Positions 53,903-64,000 of a stretch of DNA of 64,000 nucleotides are shown here, in pieces. The position numbers and the translations under genes were made by a program. The notes under the pieces are model-generated. The model saw only the letters and a list, made by a program, of their open reading frames with translations. It was not told where the DNA came from and searched no databases. This DNA is from Pyrenula massariospora (lineage: Eukaryota; Ascomycota; Eurotiomycetes; Pyrenulales; Pyrenulaceae): positions 2,666,001 through 2,730,000 of the forward strand of contig JAGFMI010000002.1 in assembly GCA_021030905.1 (NCBI GenBank), in the 5' to 3' direction. Numbering within the stretch: position 1 is the first letter of the stretch; the number at the start of each line of letters is the position of its first letter.

Positions 53903-55296
53903 ATGTTCAGCCTTGTCGTCTTCATAACTGTATTTCCATCTGTTTCTATAATCGAGGAGCACCTCGAAACTCGCAATGATGATTTCCACGATCCTTATCA
54001 CACTTCAATGGCTAAACCCGAGTTCAACACTCTCGTTTGGCTTGAAAAGTAAGTCTCTTTCATTTGCCAAGCAAAGTTTCGACTTGGTCGAGCAAAGCCA
54101 GGCGAGGTCGTCAAACATGTCTGTAATATTCGATCAATTTGGTGAGCGCGATCTGTTCTCGAGGCAGTCAGGAGGCTGTTCTAAGTCAGGATATGGTATG
54201 TAACTACTAAAAGTCAAACCTCTCCTATGTAAAGAGGATACTTACTAGCACTACAGTACCCTGCGCAGACTCTTCTGGATGCTGTCCTGCGGGGGATACA
54301 TGCACACCTGGTGGTTGCTGTGGGCCCGGGAAAACTGCTTGTGGGCCAGACACTTGCTACAATCCCCAAACCGACCAGTGCTGCACAGATGGCTACTATT
54401 GCCTGCTCGGAGAAGATTGCGTTGGGAATCATAGATGCTGTCCGACAGGGGAAAGGCTTTGCGGATCCGCCCACTGTTTTAATCCAGAGACGGAGCAGTG
54501 CTGCACAGATGGCAACCATTGCCCACTCGGAGAAGATTGCGTTGGGAATCACAGATGATGTCCGACAGGGGAAAAGCTTTGCGGATCCGACCACTGTTTT
54601 GATCCAGAGATCGAGCAGTGCTGCGAGATTAACGGCAAAGCCTGTGACAAAGGTTACTCTTGTTGCAGAAATGAATGTTGTGGCTCAGCAGCAACTTGCC
54701 AAGAGGATGGATATTGTAGCGCAAAGACTTGTACCCTAACATCTATCTACTCCAGCACACGATTTTCCACGTACACGACGACGATCACCAAGATTTCTGA
54801 GCCAGACGAAGAGGAAGAAGCACCCGAGTTCACCTGCGTTCCGATGACCGCTACCGATAGCGCCGGTGACACGCTCGAGCTGGGAGACGACTGTGGATTG
54901 ACATTCAAGCTAGTGACCGACGCCTCGACGTCAAGTTCCTCTGCAGCGACCACATCCTCATTGCTGCCTCGTGCCGTGGTCGACAGGAGCAATTGTTTTT
55001 ACACAGACACAAGCGTTATAACGTATACCGTAAACGCGATCTCAACGACCACTGCAACCGTCACTGAAGATTCTGCCAGCGAGAGTTTTTCCTGTCCACC
55101 CATGTCCGTGACCAACAGTGTTGGCGATGAGCTGTCCCTAGACGAAGAATGCAAACTCGAGTTTTCACCCGGAGATTCCACAGCAGCAACGACAACAACA
55201 AGACCGACAGGAAGTAGTGTTGGGGCAACTCTACTAGCTTCAAAGTCTTTGTTTCTGGTTGTATTGTGCGAGATTATCGGCTTTCACTTGCTCTAA
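53903..55296 (+). pseudogene. Secreted cysteine-rich repeat protein with GPI-type tail, in-frame stop
   Basis: Three exons (53903-54048, 54098-54195, 54257-55296) would encode 427 residues. The start MFSLVVFITVFPSVSIIEE is a signal peptide. Exon 3 begins a granulin-like cysteine-rich region, with CC pairs every 10-15 residues (GCCPAGDTC, QCCTDGNHC, RCCPTGERLC). Two 120-nt copies (54361-54480, 54481-54600) encode nearly the same 40-residue unit. In the second copy TGC is replaced by TGA at 54556-54558, which ends translation; the frame then stays open for 246 more codons, with a Thr/Ser-rich region and a hydrophobic C-terminus (LLASKSLFLVVLCEIIGFHLL) suited to GPI anchoring. An error in the read, a recent null allele or readthrough could explain it. 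A cell-wall or adhesion role is possible but unproven. Confidence 0.7.
54361..54600 (+). repeat. Two 120-nt tandem coding repeats
   Basis: Positions 54361-54480 and 54481-54600 are near-identical copies encoding a cysteine-rich 40-residue module; a third partial unit follows up to about 54630. The second copy holds the in-frame TGA. Confidence 0.93.
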
Positions 55297-56049
55297 TATT
55301 TTTCCATGGCCGTTGTGGGATTTAGGTTCATTTCTATTTCATCTCAGGCTCCGTGAAGGGGGAATGACTTTACACGAGGAGTGTTTGCCAAATCACCATG
55401 GGAGTCTAGCGAGGAGACTGCCTTCCTGAGTTGTAATGTATGACTATGGAATTAGAACTTCGAGAATTCGACAACACGTGACCTTAACGCTCGGAACCGG
55501 ATTAGAGCAGGCGGAGACCGTCGATAATGTTTTGGGGTATCTCGGAGAAATAGCGAAGTTTACTCGATAAATGTAATTTACACGTGTGAGCACAAGACAT
55601 ATGTTTCAAGGACCTATCCACCATCTTGCCATATCGACAGCCACTAGAAGAACTTCTAGGTGACTGCCTCCACCGCACCGTGTCGGCGGTTCTCGGGTCG
55701 AGATCGGGTGCGATCCCCGACGCACGACGCTGGCACTTGGAGAAGGCGCGGGGAAGACCCTTCACAACTATCCTTTACCGCTGCGACAAGGCATGCCTTT
55801 CTCTGATAGGGCATCATCAATGTCTGTCGTTGCAGTACAGAGTCACCTTCACAACACGTTCGCTTTCTGAACCCGTCATTGTCTTCCCCTTGCAATTTCT
55901 GCGACCAAGACTCCTCCCTTATACTACTCCTAAATGTACAATTGAAGCTCATGCACCGGTTCTGCTGCTGATAGTCTGCTGTACCCGCCACGACGGTGTC
56001 ACAGACCCGGAGATACACCACCCTAAACATGGGCCGATAGCGTGCTCTC
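55297..56049. other. Intergenic region before the ubiquitin protease
   Basis: This holds the cysteine-rich gene 3' flank and the ubiquitin protease promoter. A long frame at 55626-56354 overlaps the next gene in another frame and has no motif, so it is treated as chance. Confidence 0.45.
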
Positions 56050-57918
56050 ATGCCCGAAAAACCGGCCACGGTAGCTGCCTATGCAGCTGGCGCGTCTCTG
56101 GCTGCGATCACCATCTTCTACGTGTTCGGTCCCACGTTTTTCATCGATGGCGACGGCGCTTCCTCCGGAGGTGGAGGGAAGAAACAGGTTGTGGGACTGT
56201 ACAATCCAGCAAACGACTGCTTCATCAACTCTGTGCTTCAGGTCTTGGCCGGGTTAGGGGAGCTGCGGCTCTACCTCATTCGCGAATTACATCGACGGCG
56301 ACTGGATGGACCCGAAGTCTACAGCACACTACCGGATCCGAGAGATTTACGTAAAGGCGATCGGCCAGAGAAAATATTAGATCTACAACAAGGCTTGGTG
56401 ACAAAAGCGTTAAAGGAGATGCTCGACGCGCTCAATGAAAGACCCATCTACAAAAAGACTATATCTGCACGGGGTTTCATCCAGGCCCTGGAAAAATCAT
56501 TCAGGAGGGGGATCAGCCGGAATCAGCAAGATGCTCAGGAATTTTTGCAACTAGTGGCCGAGAGACTGTCGGACGAGTATCATGCTGGAGCCAAGGCACG
56601 ACGCAGGACGGGCAAAGCGTTCGACGAGCCAGATCCAGTCGGAACAGGGGCCAGCCAGAGCGGAGAGAGCGGCGTCACGGTCACGGTCGAAGACACGGCG
56701 ACATCGGATGGCTTGGATGGACCGGCAGCGATCTTACCCCCAGTCTACACGTTCCCGTTAGAGGGCAAGTTGGAATCTCGGATCGAATGTCAGCATTGCT
56801 ATTACCAAAATAAACCGTCCTCATCCTCATTCGTCACGATCACACTCAATGTGCCACAACAGAGCTCCACCACCCTCGGTAATTGCTTCGACGGCCTGCT
56901 GAAGACGGAGTACATTGACGACTTCAAGTGCGACAAGTGCCGGCTACAGCATGCGGTCGAGTACAAACACTCGCAATTAAAGGCGGTTGGGACGGAGAAA
57001 GCCAAGCAACGCATCAGCAACGATATTGCCCTCATTGAGAAGGCTTTAGCAGAGGATCCTGAGACGCCTCCAAAGGGCGTTGACCTCCCGGACTTGAACT
57101 TGGCACCGAAGCGGAAGATTGCTCGCCACATGCGGATGACGTCGTTTCCAAAGGTTGCTGCCATCCACCTTTCGCGATCTATCTACGATCGAGGATCGGT
57201 GAAAAATGCGGCCAAGGTCTCGTTTCCTGAAAGACTACGACTTGGCGGGCTCCTGGACGAAAAATGGTACAAATTGCTCGGTATCGTCTGCCATAAAGGG
57301 AGCCACAACAGCGGACACTACGAGTCTTTCCGGCGCAACCATCAGTACGCGCCGTTCGCGACGCCTGACGCATTCAGCTCATACGCGGCGTACAGTCGAA
57401 GTGGCAGCCTCGTTCCGTCACCCAGTCCCAGTCCCCACATTCAACCCATGGCCAGATCTCCCGAGCCAGCATCTAGCGTGGCCAGCTCGCCGGACCTATC
57501 CACGCTGTCGATCTCCTCCACGATCCCGTCGACGCCGCCGAGTCGAGTCTCTGTCGGCGACATTTCAGATCCCAAGCCTAGTTCCCGTGGTCCGACGTCG
57601 GCGCCTCGGAGCAGCCTTTCGGTCAAGTCCTCTCAGCACTCTCCTCGGAGGAGATCGGGGCAGTCAGACACGTCTACTCCCATGTCGGTCCTCCGTGCCG
57701 TCACTCCTTCCACCAAACCCCGAGCGTCGACCCCTAACGGTACAGCGACGGAACTGTCTTCTAAATTTCGTCGCAAGAAGAATTTGAGAGAAAATAGATG
57801 GTGGCGGATTAGCGATGACAAGATCAAAGAGTGTAAGACTAGCGACGTGTTGAATATGCAACGAGAGGTGTATTTGCTCTTTTACGAATTAGAGAACGAG
57901 GACCTTGCGCCGCCTTGA
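56050..57918 (+). CDS. Membrane-anchored ubiquitin-specific protease (Ubp16-like)
   Basis: This intronless gene encodes 622 residues. Residues 8-32 (VAAYAAGASLAAITIFYVFG and on) form an N-terminal membrane anchor. The USP catalytic domain follows: Cys box GLYNPANDCFINSVLQ with Cys57, the QQDAQEFLQLVAERL block at about 155-170, zinc-ribbon-like CQHC and CDKC pairs, and the His box HKGSHNSGHYESF near 420. A long Ser/Pro-rich insert (about 435-580) precedes the last domain strand block NRWWRISDDKIKEC, which completes the fold. Yeast Ubp16 has the same anchor-plus-USP layout and sits in the mitochondrial outer membrane, so a similar site is likely. It should remove ubiquitin from membrane-associated proteins. 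Confidence 0.92.
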   Translation: MPEKPATVAAYAAGASLAAITIFYVFGPTFFIDGDGASSGGGGKKQVVGLYNPANDCFINSVLQVLAGLGELRLYLIRELHRRRLDGPEVYSTLPDPRDLRKGDRPEKILDLQQGLVTKALKEMLDALNERPIYKKTISARGFIQALEKSFRRGISRNQQDAQEFLQLVAERLSDEYHAGAKARRRTGKAFDEPDPVGTGASQSGESGVTVTVEDTATSDGLDGPAAILPPVYTFPLEGKLESRIECQHCYYQNKPSSSSFVTITLNVPQQSSTTLGNCFDGLLKTEYIDDFKCDKCRLQHAVEYKHSQLKAVGTEKAKQRISNDIALIEKALAEDPETPPKGVDLPDLNLAPKRKIARHMRMTSFPKVAAIHLSRSIYDRGSVKNAAKVSFPERLRLGGLLDEKWYKLLGIVCHKGSHNSGHYESFRRNHQYAPFATPDAFSSYAAYSRSGSLVPSPSPSPHIQPMARSPEPASSVASSPDLSTLSISSTIPSTPPSRVSVGDISDPKPSSRGPTSAPRSSLSVKSSQHSPRRRSGQSDTSTPMSVLRAVTPSTKPRASTPNGTATELSSKFRRKKNLRENRWWRISDDKIKECKTSDVLNMQREVYLLFYELENEDLAPP

Positions 57919-58760
57919 ACGGCCAGTGATGACTTGTTTAAAGCTGCTGATTTAGATAGGAAGGCGTGGACTTCGGAGATGCAGTCTCAGTCGGTCCAGC
58001 CGAGAGAAGTGTTTAATACCAGGATGCGCTCATTGAAGAGTGCTTTGTTCTTCATGAAAAAATCCGCGACTCATAGGAGGTATCAATTTACAGCTTTTGC
58101 ATCTTCTTCTCACCGTACCCGCGTGATATTGCCGTCCTTTCCACAATTGCATCAGGCATCGGACCCCCGCGCGGTTCTTCCCGACAACCGCGGCGGAATC
58201 CGGATACAGCGGTCTCTTGTCAACAGGCGAACAGCTCTCCGTGTCTGACCGCCTGGACACAGGTGAGTTTGGGCGCGCCTCAACCGTTAGGAGACGCTCG
58301 CATTTCCCCCGAACGGCAGCCCGAAGATCTGACAGCAAGACAAATACACGCCTGGGTCCAGGATAGTGAGCGACTTGGCGGACTTGATCGTGCGTCGACG
58401 GCATATTACTTCGAGGAATTATGATTACTCTTAGCATTGAATAGGCTGATAAGGCTCTATGATTAGGCCGGTAGACGGAGAACAAGCTCAGAGCTGAAGG
58501 TGGCTTTCTTGGGCCCTTCGTGGCACGGCGTGGCAGGGTGGTCCGGACGTTGCGGGGCATCCAATTGTTCTTTCAGCGTCATCGCCGTACTTTCCCAACT
58601 GCCCCTCCACCACCGGGACGTTTCGACACATCGTAGAAAACCCCCACCTCCGCGGCATGATTTATCTCTTTCCGTCATTTCTACTCTCTTCGTGTACAAA
58701 ATCCCACCTCACCTGATACGGTCTCTACACTTTCTATCTAAGCCATAACAGTCTATCAAC
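57919..58760. other. Promoter region of fructose-bisphosphate aldolase
   Basis: The last 150 nt before 58761 are strongly pyrimidine-rich with the start in CAACATGGG, usual for highly expressed fungal glycolytic genes. Frames on the minus strand here are not supported by motifs. Confidence 0.5.
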
Positions 58761-59935
58761 ATGGGTGCACAAGACGTCCTCACACGCAAGACCGGTGTCA
58801 TTGTCGGCGACGATGTTTACAACCTGTTCAAGTACGCCCAGCAGAAAAATTTCGCCATCCCTGCGATCAACGTCACCTCCTCTTCGACCGTCGTAGCTGC
58901 ACTGGAAGCTGCCCGAGATAAAAAATCGCCAATTATTCTACAAACTTCTCAAGGCGGCGCTGCATACTTTGCGGGAAAGGTATGCTCACCAGAGGCTTGA
59001 AGGGTGCAAATCTGAAAGGAGCAGGGCGTCGACAACAAGAATCAAGCGGCGTCGATCGGCGGTGCTGTGGCCGCAGCTCACTACATCAGATCCGTCGCTT
59101 CCCTCTACGGTGTGCCCGTCGTTTTGCATACCGACCATTGTGCCAAAAAGCTTCTACCATGGCTGGACGGCATGCTCGACGCAGATGAAGCGTATTTCAA
59201 GGAGCACGGTGAACCCCTCTTCTCTTCACATATGATCGATCTCTCCGAGGAAGAGGTATCATGGAACGTCGAAACCACGGCGAAATACCTCAAGCGGGCG
59301 GCTCCAATGAAGCAATGGCTGGAGATGGTGAGAACGTGGCATCCGAGAAGAGGGCTCGTTAACATTTTCGATAGGAAATCGGTATCACCGGGGGCGAAGA
59401 GGATGGTGTCAATAACGAGGATGTCGACAATAACTCGCTCTACACTCAACCGGAGGACATTCACATGATCTTTAAGACCCTCTCCCCGATCAGCAAATAC
59501 TTTTCGATCGCAGCCGGCTTCGGCAACGTTCATGGCGTGTATAAGCCTGGAAACGTCAAGCTTCATCCAGAGCTCCTCGGGAAACACCAGAAATATGTCA
59601 AGGACAAAGAGGGCTCCAAGGAAGACAAGCCCATCTTCCTCGTTTTTCACGGCGGCTCTGGATCAAGCAAGAAGGAGTACACCGATGCGATTGGGCACGG
59701 GGTTGTCAAAGTCAATCTCGACACAGATCTGCAGTATGCTTACCTCACGGGTATCCGAGACTATGTTCTCAAGAACAAGGATTACCTGATGTCGGCGGTG
59801 GGCAACCCTGATGGCGAAGATAAGCCAAACAAGAAGTACTTTGATCCACGCGTGTGGGTACGCAAGGGAGAGCAGACCATGACCGAGCGGGTTGCCGAGG
59901 GATTGGTGGATTTCAATACAGCTGGACAGCTGTAG
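58761..59935 (+). CDS. fba1: Class II fructose-bisphosphate aldolase
   Basis: Three exons (58761-58979, 59025-59327, 59375-59935) give 360 residues, the normal length. The enzyme cleaves fructose-1,6-bisphosphate to dihydroxyacetone phosphate and glyceraldehyde-3-phosphate in glycolysis and works in reverse in gluconeogenesis. Zinc and catalytic residues are visible: LHTDHC (His and Asp), AGFGNVHGVY and VFHGGSGS (His ligands with the glycine-rich phosphate loop), and VNLDTDLQYAY. GITGGEEDGVNNEDVDNNSL is the family-typical acidic loop. Start MGAQDVLTRKTGVIVGDDV is standard for Pezizomycotina. The pyrimidine-rich leader agrees with high expression. Confidence 0.98.
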
Positions 59936-61050
59936 GTGTTTTTTGGCCGGATTGGACGTGGAAAAGGTTGGCGGCTTGCCCATCTAGGCTCCTAAGTTGG
60001 TCGAGAACGAACTCTCTATGATTCCCACACGCGTAGTCCTTCAGACAACACTGAGCTATTGCAAACACCTACAAAGTTGCAGTCCCGCTACTATGCTAAT
60101 AGCTTCGGTTTCGTAAATGATGAAAATGGCAACCATTTCTTTCATGCTAGACAATTTGTGGCCTGAATAGGGCCAGCTACTAGATCAGCCTGGTCAGGTT
60201 CCAGAACCATGGGGAGGCTCCATAATGCTGCGGTAAACCGATAGTGGGTATCACTAACAACCGACGCGGTGGCGGCTTTGCTGCGCCTGCGGCTAGGATT
60301 GACAATTAAAGGGAGGAGCTCGTATTGAGCACACCATGTTCATGGTGTAGCTACATGCTAGCAATTCTGCCGTTGGTTACTTGCTTTTTGAACGATGGAA
60401 AGTTTTGATGAATGTTGTGCATAGCAACTCCCCCTGAACCGGGTGTGAAACAAGGAAACATCATCAAGGGTCCAGGCGAGCTCGCAGAGAGTTTCGTCGT
60501 TGCTTATCGATAGCGGGACGATAGGCGGAACCAGTCCTGGTCGGACGGTAAAAATAGCGGAAACGGTCGAACTTCTGGCTCGGCTGACGGTGTGTCTCTC
60601 AACCTCGGTGGCGCCGGTGTCTTCTGACTAACTCAACAACTCCTAGAATTCACTTCACACGGTCTTTGTTTCCTTCATCACGGGGAGAACTCTTCGCACC
60701 TTGGAGCTTTGTTCTCGCCCGATTTCGCACCCGTCGTTCGCTTCAATCCTTTTTCTCAGCCCTACCGACCCGAGACCAACCAACAAAGACTGCGCCTTAC
60801 TGCAAGTTAGTGACACGAAATTCCAAGCGTTGCTCACGAACCTTCAAGTACCACACGGAACACAACAACCTCAGTCCGTTTCACCCTCCTCCCGCAGATA
60901 GTCGACACCGCGTCTTATCCCTCGCTCGCTCTTCATTCCTTCTCGACGCTTTTCCTACCTCAACCGACCGACCTTTGGGTCTCACCACGTTCGTTTAATT
61001 GTATATAGAATAATAAAGAAACTGACAGGGAGACTTGAAATAAGTCGAAG
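59936..61050. other. Intergenic region and long leader of the CSC1-like gene
   Basis: The stretch from about 60640 to 60990 is C/T-rich and T-C alternating, as in a long 5' leader or core promoter of a well-expressed gene. No upstream gene is recognised. The first part is the aldolase 3' flank. Confidence 0.5.
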
Positions 61051-64000
61051 ATGCGCACGCTCCTCTGGGAGAGCGTGAATGCTCTCCTCCGGCGAGACAA
61101 CGATCCATCGTCCAGTTCAGATTCCACGGAAGATTCAGACCTTTCGACCGGAAGTTCTGCCGGGGATCAAATACTCAAACTTGTGGCCGATCCCTTCAAA
61201 CAATCGGTAGGCTTGAAGCTATGACGACTGTGAACATGACTGATGAGGACAGTTTCAAACTAATGCGGTCTGGGCTGCCTTGGGAACGAACATCGGGATC
61301 ACCCTTGGCATTGCCATCGTCTTTTGCGTTCTGCGTCCTCGCCACACTTTGGTGTATGCTCCCAAAACGAAGATTGCGGACGAAAAACATGCCCCGCCAC
61401 CAATCGGCAAAGGTATCTTTGCGTGGATTAAACCGATCCAGCTGACAAAGGAAGACACTCTGGCGGAGAAGATTGGCCTCGATGCCACCGTTTTTCTCCG
61501 ATTTACACGCATGTTACGAGTCATGTTTCTGATCATTTCGATCGTCGGATGTGGTGTCATGATACCGGTCAACGTTCTTGGGAGTAACAAGAAAGATTCG
61601 CACGGAGCGAGTTCCCTTGTAGTCATGACACCGTTGTATCTGTCTGGAAATCTGCTTTGGAGTCACGTCATCTGTGCGTGGGCTTTCGACCTGATTGTGG
61701 CATACTTTCTCTGGCACAACTATCGCAAAGTGCGGCGGTTACGACGCAATTACTTCCAGAGCGCAGAGTATCAAAAAAGCCTGCATGCTAGGACTGTCAT
61801 GGCGACAGATGTCCCTACAAACCTCCGGACGGACGAAGGCATCATGAGAATTACAGACGACGTTAACCCCACCGGTGTGCTCCCCAGAGCGACGGTCGGC
61901 CGAAATGTCAAAGACCTGCCCGAGCTGCTCAAGAAGCACGAAGAGGCCGTGTTCGAGCTTGAATCTGTTCTAGCGAAATACCTCAAAAACCCCGACAAGC
62001 TACCTCCCAATCGACCCACCATGAAGTCTAAAATGGGTACGGTGGACAGTATCGACCATCTCAGCAACAAGATACGCGAGCTGGAGATGAAGATCAAAGA
62101 TGTCCGGGATCGCGTCGACAAGCGTGATGCCATGTCGTATGGCTTTGCGAGCTGGGAACAGATCGACCAGGCTCACGCTGTAGCATATGCCGCTCGAAAA
62201 AAAAAACCTCAAGGCACAACCATTGAGTTGGCCCCGCGACCCAATGATTTGATCTGGGAGAACCTCGGTTTATCGTCCGCCGCTCGTCGTACCAAACGGA
62301 TATGGATCAACATTTGGGTCGTGCTTCTGACCCTGATCTGGCTGCCGCTCAACGCCGGGATCGCGATCTTTCTTTCCAACTTGAGCAACCTTGGCCTTGT
62401 CTGGAAGGGCTTCAACGACCAGTTGAAGAAGAACAAGGATCTGTGGGCCATTGTCCAGGGTATCGCAGCACCGGCCCTCACATCCCTCGTGTATCTTGTC
62501 CTTCCCATGATCTTCCGGCGGCTCTCGATGCGCGCCGGCGACCAGACCAAGACCTCTCGAGAACGTCACGTCATCCACAATCTCTATGCGTTCTTCGTCT
62601 TCAACAACCTTGTTATCTTCTCCATCTTCTCTGCGCTGTGGGGGTTTGTTGTGGCCGTGATCAACAAGAAGGACGAGGGCGTCTGGGATGCGGTCAAGGA
62701 CGGTGATTTCTGGAAACGATTTATCACGTCACTCTGTACAGTCTCGCCGTTTTGGATCACTTGGCTGCTCCAGCGCAACCTCGGCGCCGCCACGGATCTG
62801 GCGCAGCTCTTTCACCTGGTCCTAATCTGGTTTCGCCGGACCTTTATGAGCCCGACTCCTCGACAAAACATTCAGTGGACGGCTCCTCCACCATTTGAAT
62901 ACGCCAGCTATTACAATTATTTCCTGTTCTATGCCACGGTCGCTCTCTGCTTTGCCACGTTACAGCCTATCGTTCTACCGGTGACCGCGGCCTACTTTGC
63001 GCTGGATTCATGGCTCAAGAAATATCTTCTTCTCTATGTGTTCATCACCAAGACCGAGTCGGGCGGCCAGTATTGGAGGGTATTGTTCAACCGTGTTGTA
63101 TTTGCCGCTGTTCTTGCCAACCTCACCGTCGCCTGCGTTGTGACAGCCCATGGTAAATGGATCATGGTGGCCGCCCTTGGACCTTTGCCTTTCTTAATGA
63201 TCGGGTTTAAATATTATTGCATGCGAGCTTTTGATGACGACCTTAACTTCTACGTTCGATCTGGCATGCGGGACATGGAGAACCTTCAGGCCCTTAAGAC
63301 CGGCGCCAAGACAGCTCAGCGCGTTGCCCACCGATTCGGCAATCCCGCGTTGTACAAGCCACTCATCACACCGATGGTCCACGCCAAAGCACAGCACCTC
63401 CTCGCTCAAGTATACAGCGGGCGCATGAGCGAGGATAATGGTCGCAACAGCTATTCCGAGTACGCCATGGACAACATGATCGCCTCGAAACCCGGCGCCA
63501 AAAAGGGGCCCGACGCACCTTTCGAGGTGGTGCCCGAATCACAGCTGGACTTTGCCTTTTTCAAGAACCGAGACGATTTCCGAGACGACACCGGAAGCAT
63601 CTCCGGACGCACAGACGATGCCATGACCATCCGGAGCAACACCCCAGCCGCCCCCTACATGGCGCGGCAGTGGTCGTCGTCACCCGGCAGCTCGCGAGAC
63701 GTGTCCCCGTCCCCCGATCGGGGCCGGCAAAAGCTATTCGAGCAAGACCCCGGCCTGCGAAACCATCCCGCGTTCCGGGACCACTCGGCCGTCTCGGGAC
63801 ACAGCGAGATGCGCGGCGGTTTGTCGACGCCGCGCTCCGAGGATCATGAGCGGTTGCTGGGGCACGCACAGGGAGCGCCGTACAGCGACAGTAGTGAACA
63901 GGTGGGCATGCAACGGTGGGACACGGGTTCCACGACGACGAACGGATTTGGCCGGGGAGAGCCAGACCCGAGGGACCCGACGAATTATGACTATTTCCGG
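61051..64000 (+). CDS. CSC1/OSCA-like stress-gated cation channel (partial)
   Basis: Exon 1 is 61051-61206; after a 46-nt intron exon 2 runs from 61253 to the window edge with no stop, so at least 968 residues are present and the C-terminus is missing. The N-terminus has a short Ser/Asp-rich region, then QTNAVWAALGTNIGITLGIAIVF (TM), PIGKGIFAWIKPIQ and FLRFTRMLRVMFLIISIVGCGVM. The long cytosolic loop contains TVMATDVPTNLRTDEG, a family signature. Then a set of membrane segments follows, including AAPALTSLVYLVLPMIFRRLS and VSPFWITWLLQRNLGAATDLAQL, which belong to the RSN1_7TM/DUF221 core. Yeast Csc1 and plant OSCA1 are hyperosmolality-gated, calcium-permeable channels with a TMEM16-like fold. 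The C-terminal region visible here (about 830 onward) is hydrophilic and Ser/Arg/Gly-rich. Confidence 0.94.

Noticed and set aside
54311-54739. 142-residue plus-strand frame across the cysteine-rich repeats
   Set aside because: It is an out-of-frame reading of the 120-nt repeats; the cysteine-rich frame joins to a signal peptide and GPI tail and explains the sequence better.
55626-56354. 242-residue plus-strand frame
   Set aside because: It overlaps the start of the ubiquitin protease in another frame, has no motif and is probably chance.
58030-58560. 176-residue minus-strand frame upstream of the aldolase
   Set aside because: No domain, no splice support, and it crosses the aldolase promoter.

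Overview
The window is nuclear DNA of a filamentous ascomycete (Pezizomycotina). Introns are short (about 45-105 nt, mostly 45-62) with GT...AG ends and CTAAC/CTGAC-type branch sites. Typical fungal families are present: HET domain, Zn2Cys6 regulators, a fungal SLATT protein, a DUF1749 hydrolase and a CSC1/OSCA channel. Gene order and protein style would fit a eurotiomycete, but the class cannot be fixed from sequence alone. Exon models given below were checked for reading-frame closure across every junction.

Layout: 0.6-10 kb holds a C2H2-like protein, the retromer subunit Vps35 (8 exons) and an intronless HET-domain protein. 10-25.6 kb is an accessory region of decayed repeats around a compact metabolic cluster. 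The cluster comprises a DUF1330-like small protein, a methyltransferase resembling bacterial alpha-keto-acid C-methyltransferases (MppJ/MrsA type), an 807-residue fusion of a Glu/Leu/Phe/Val-type amino-acid dehydrogenase with a VOC metal-binding domain, a LINE fragment, a second SAM methyltransferase and an AflR-like Zn2Cys6 regulator. No PKS or NRPS is present. The simplest reading is a small pathway acting on amino acids and their 2-oxo acids, possibly making beta-methylated products; it is the best candidate for an undescribed system.

25.9-34 kb holds a SLATT-domain membrane protein, a TFIIIC WD40 subunit, a zinc alcohol dehydrogenase and a SidJ-like hydrolase. From 34.4 to 37.1 kb there is no convincing protein gene. 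Instead five related 103-126 nt elements share an ATGATGA C box, a CTGA-like D box and a conserved terminal stem, which looks like a tandem family of box C/D snoRNAs.

37.7-52.9 kb holds a small membrane protein, an FAD amine oxidase of the sarcosine/fructosyl-amino-acid oxidase family and a complete proline-utilisation cluster on one strand: P5C dehydrogenase (prnC), a P5C reductase, proline dehydrogenase (prnD), proline permease (prnB) and an 8-exon Zn2Cys6 activator (prnA-like). 53.9-64 kb holds a secreted cysteine-rich repeat protein broken by one in-frame stop, a membrane-anchored ubiquitin protease, class II fructose-bisphosphate aldolase and a CSC1/OSCA-like channel that runs off the right edge.
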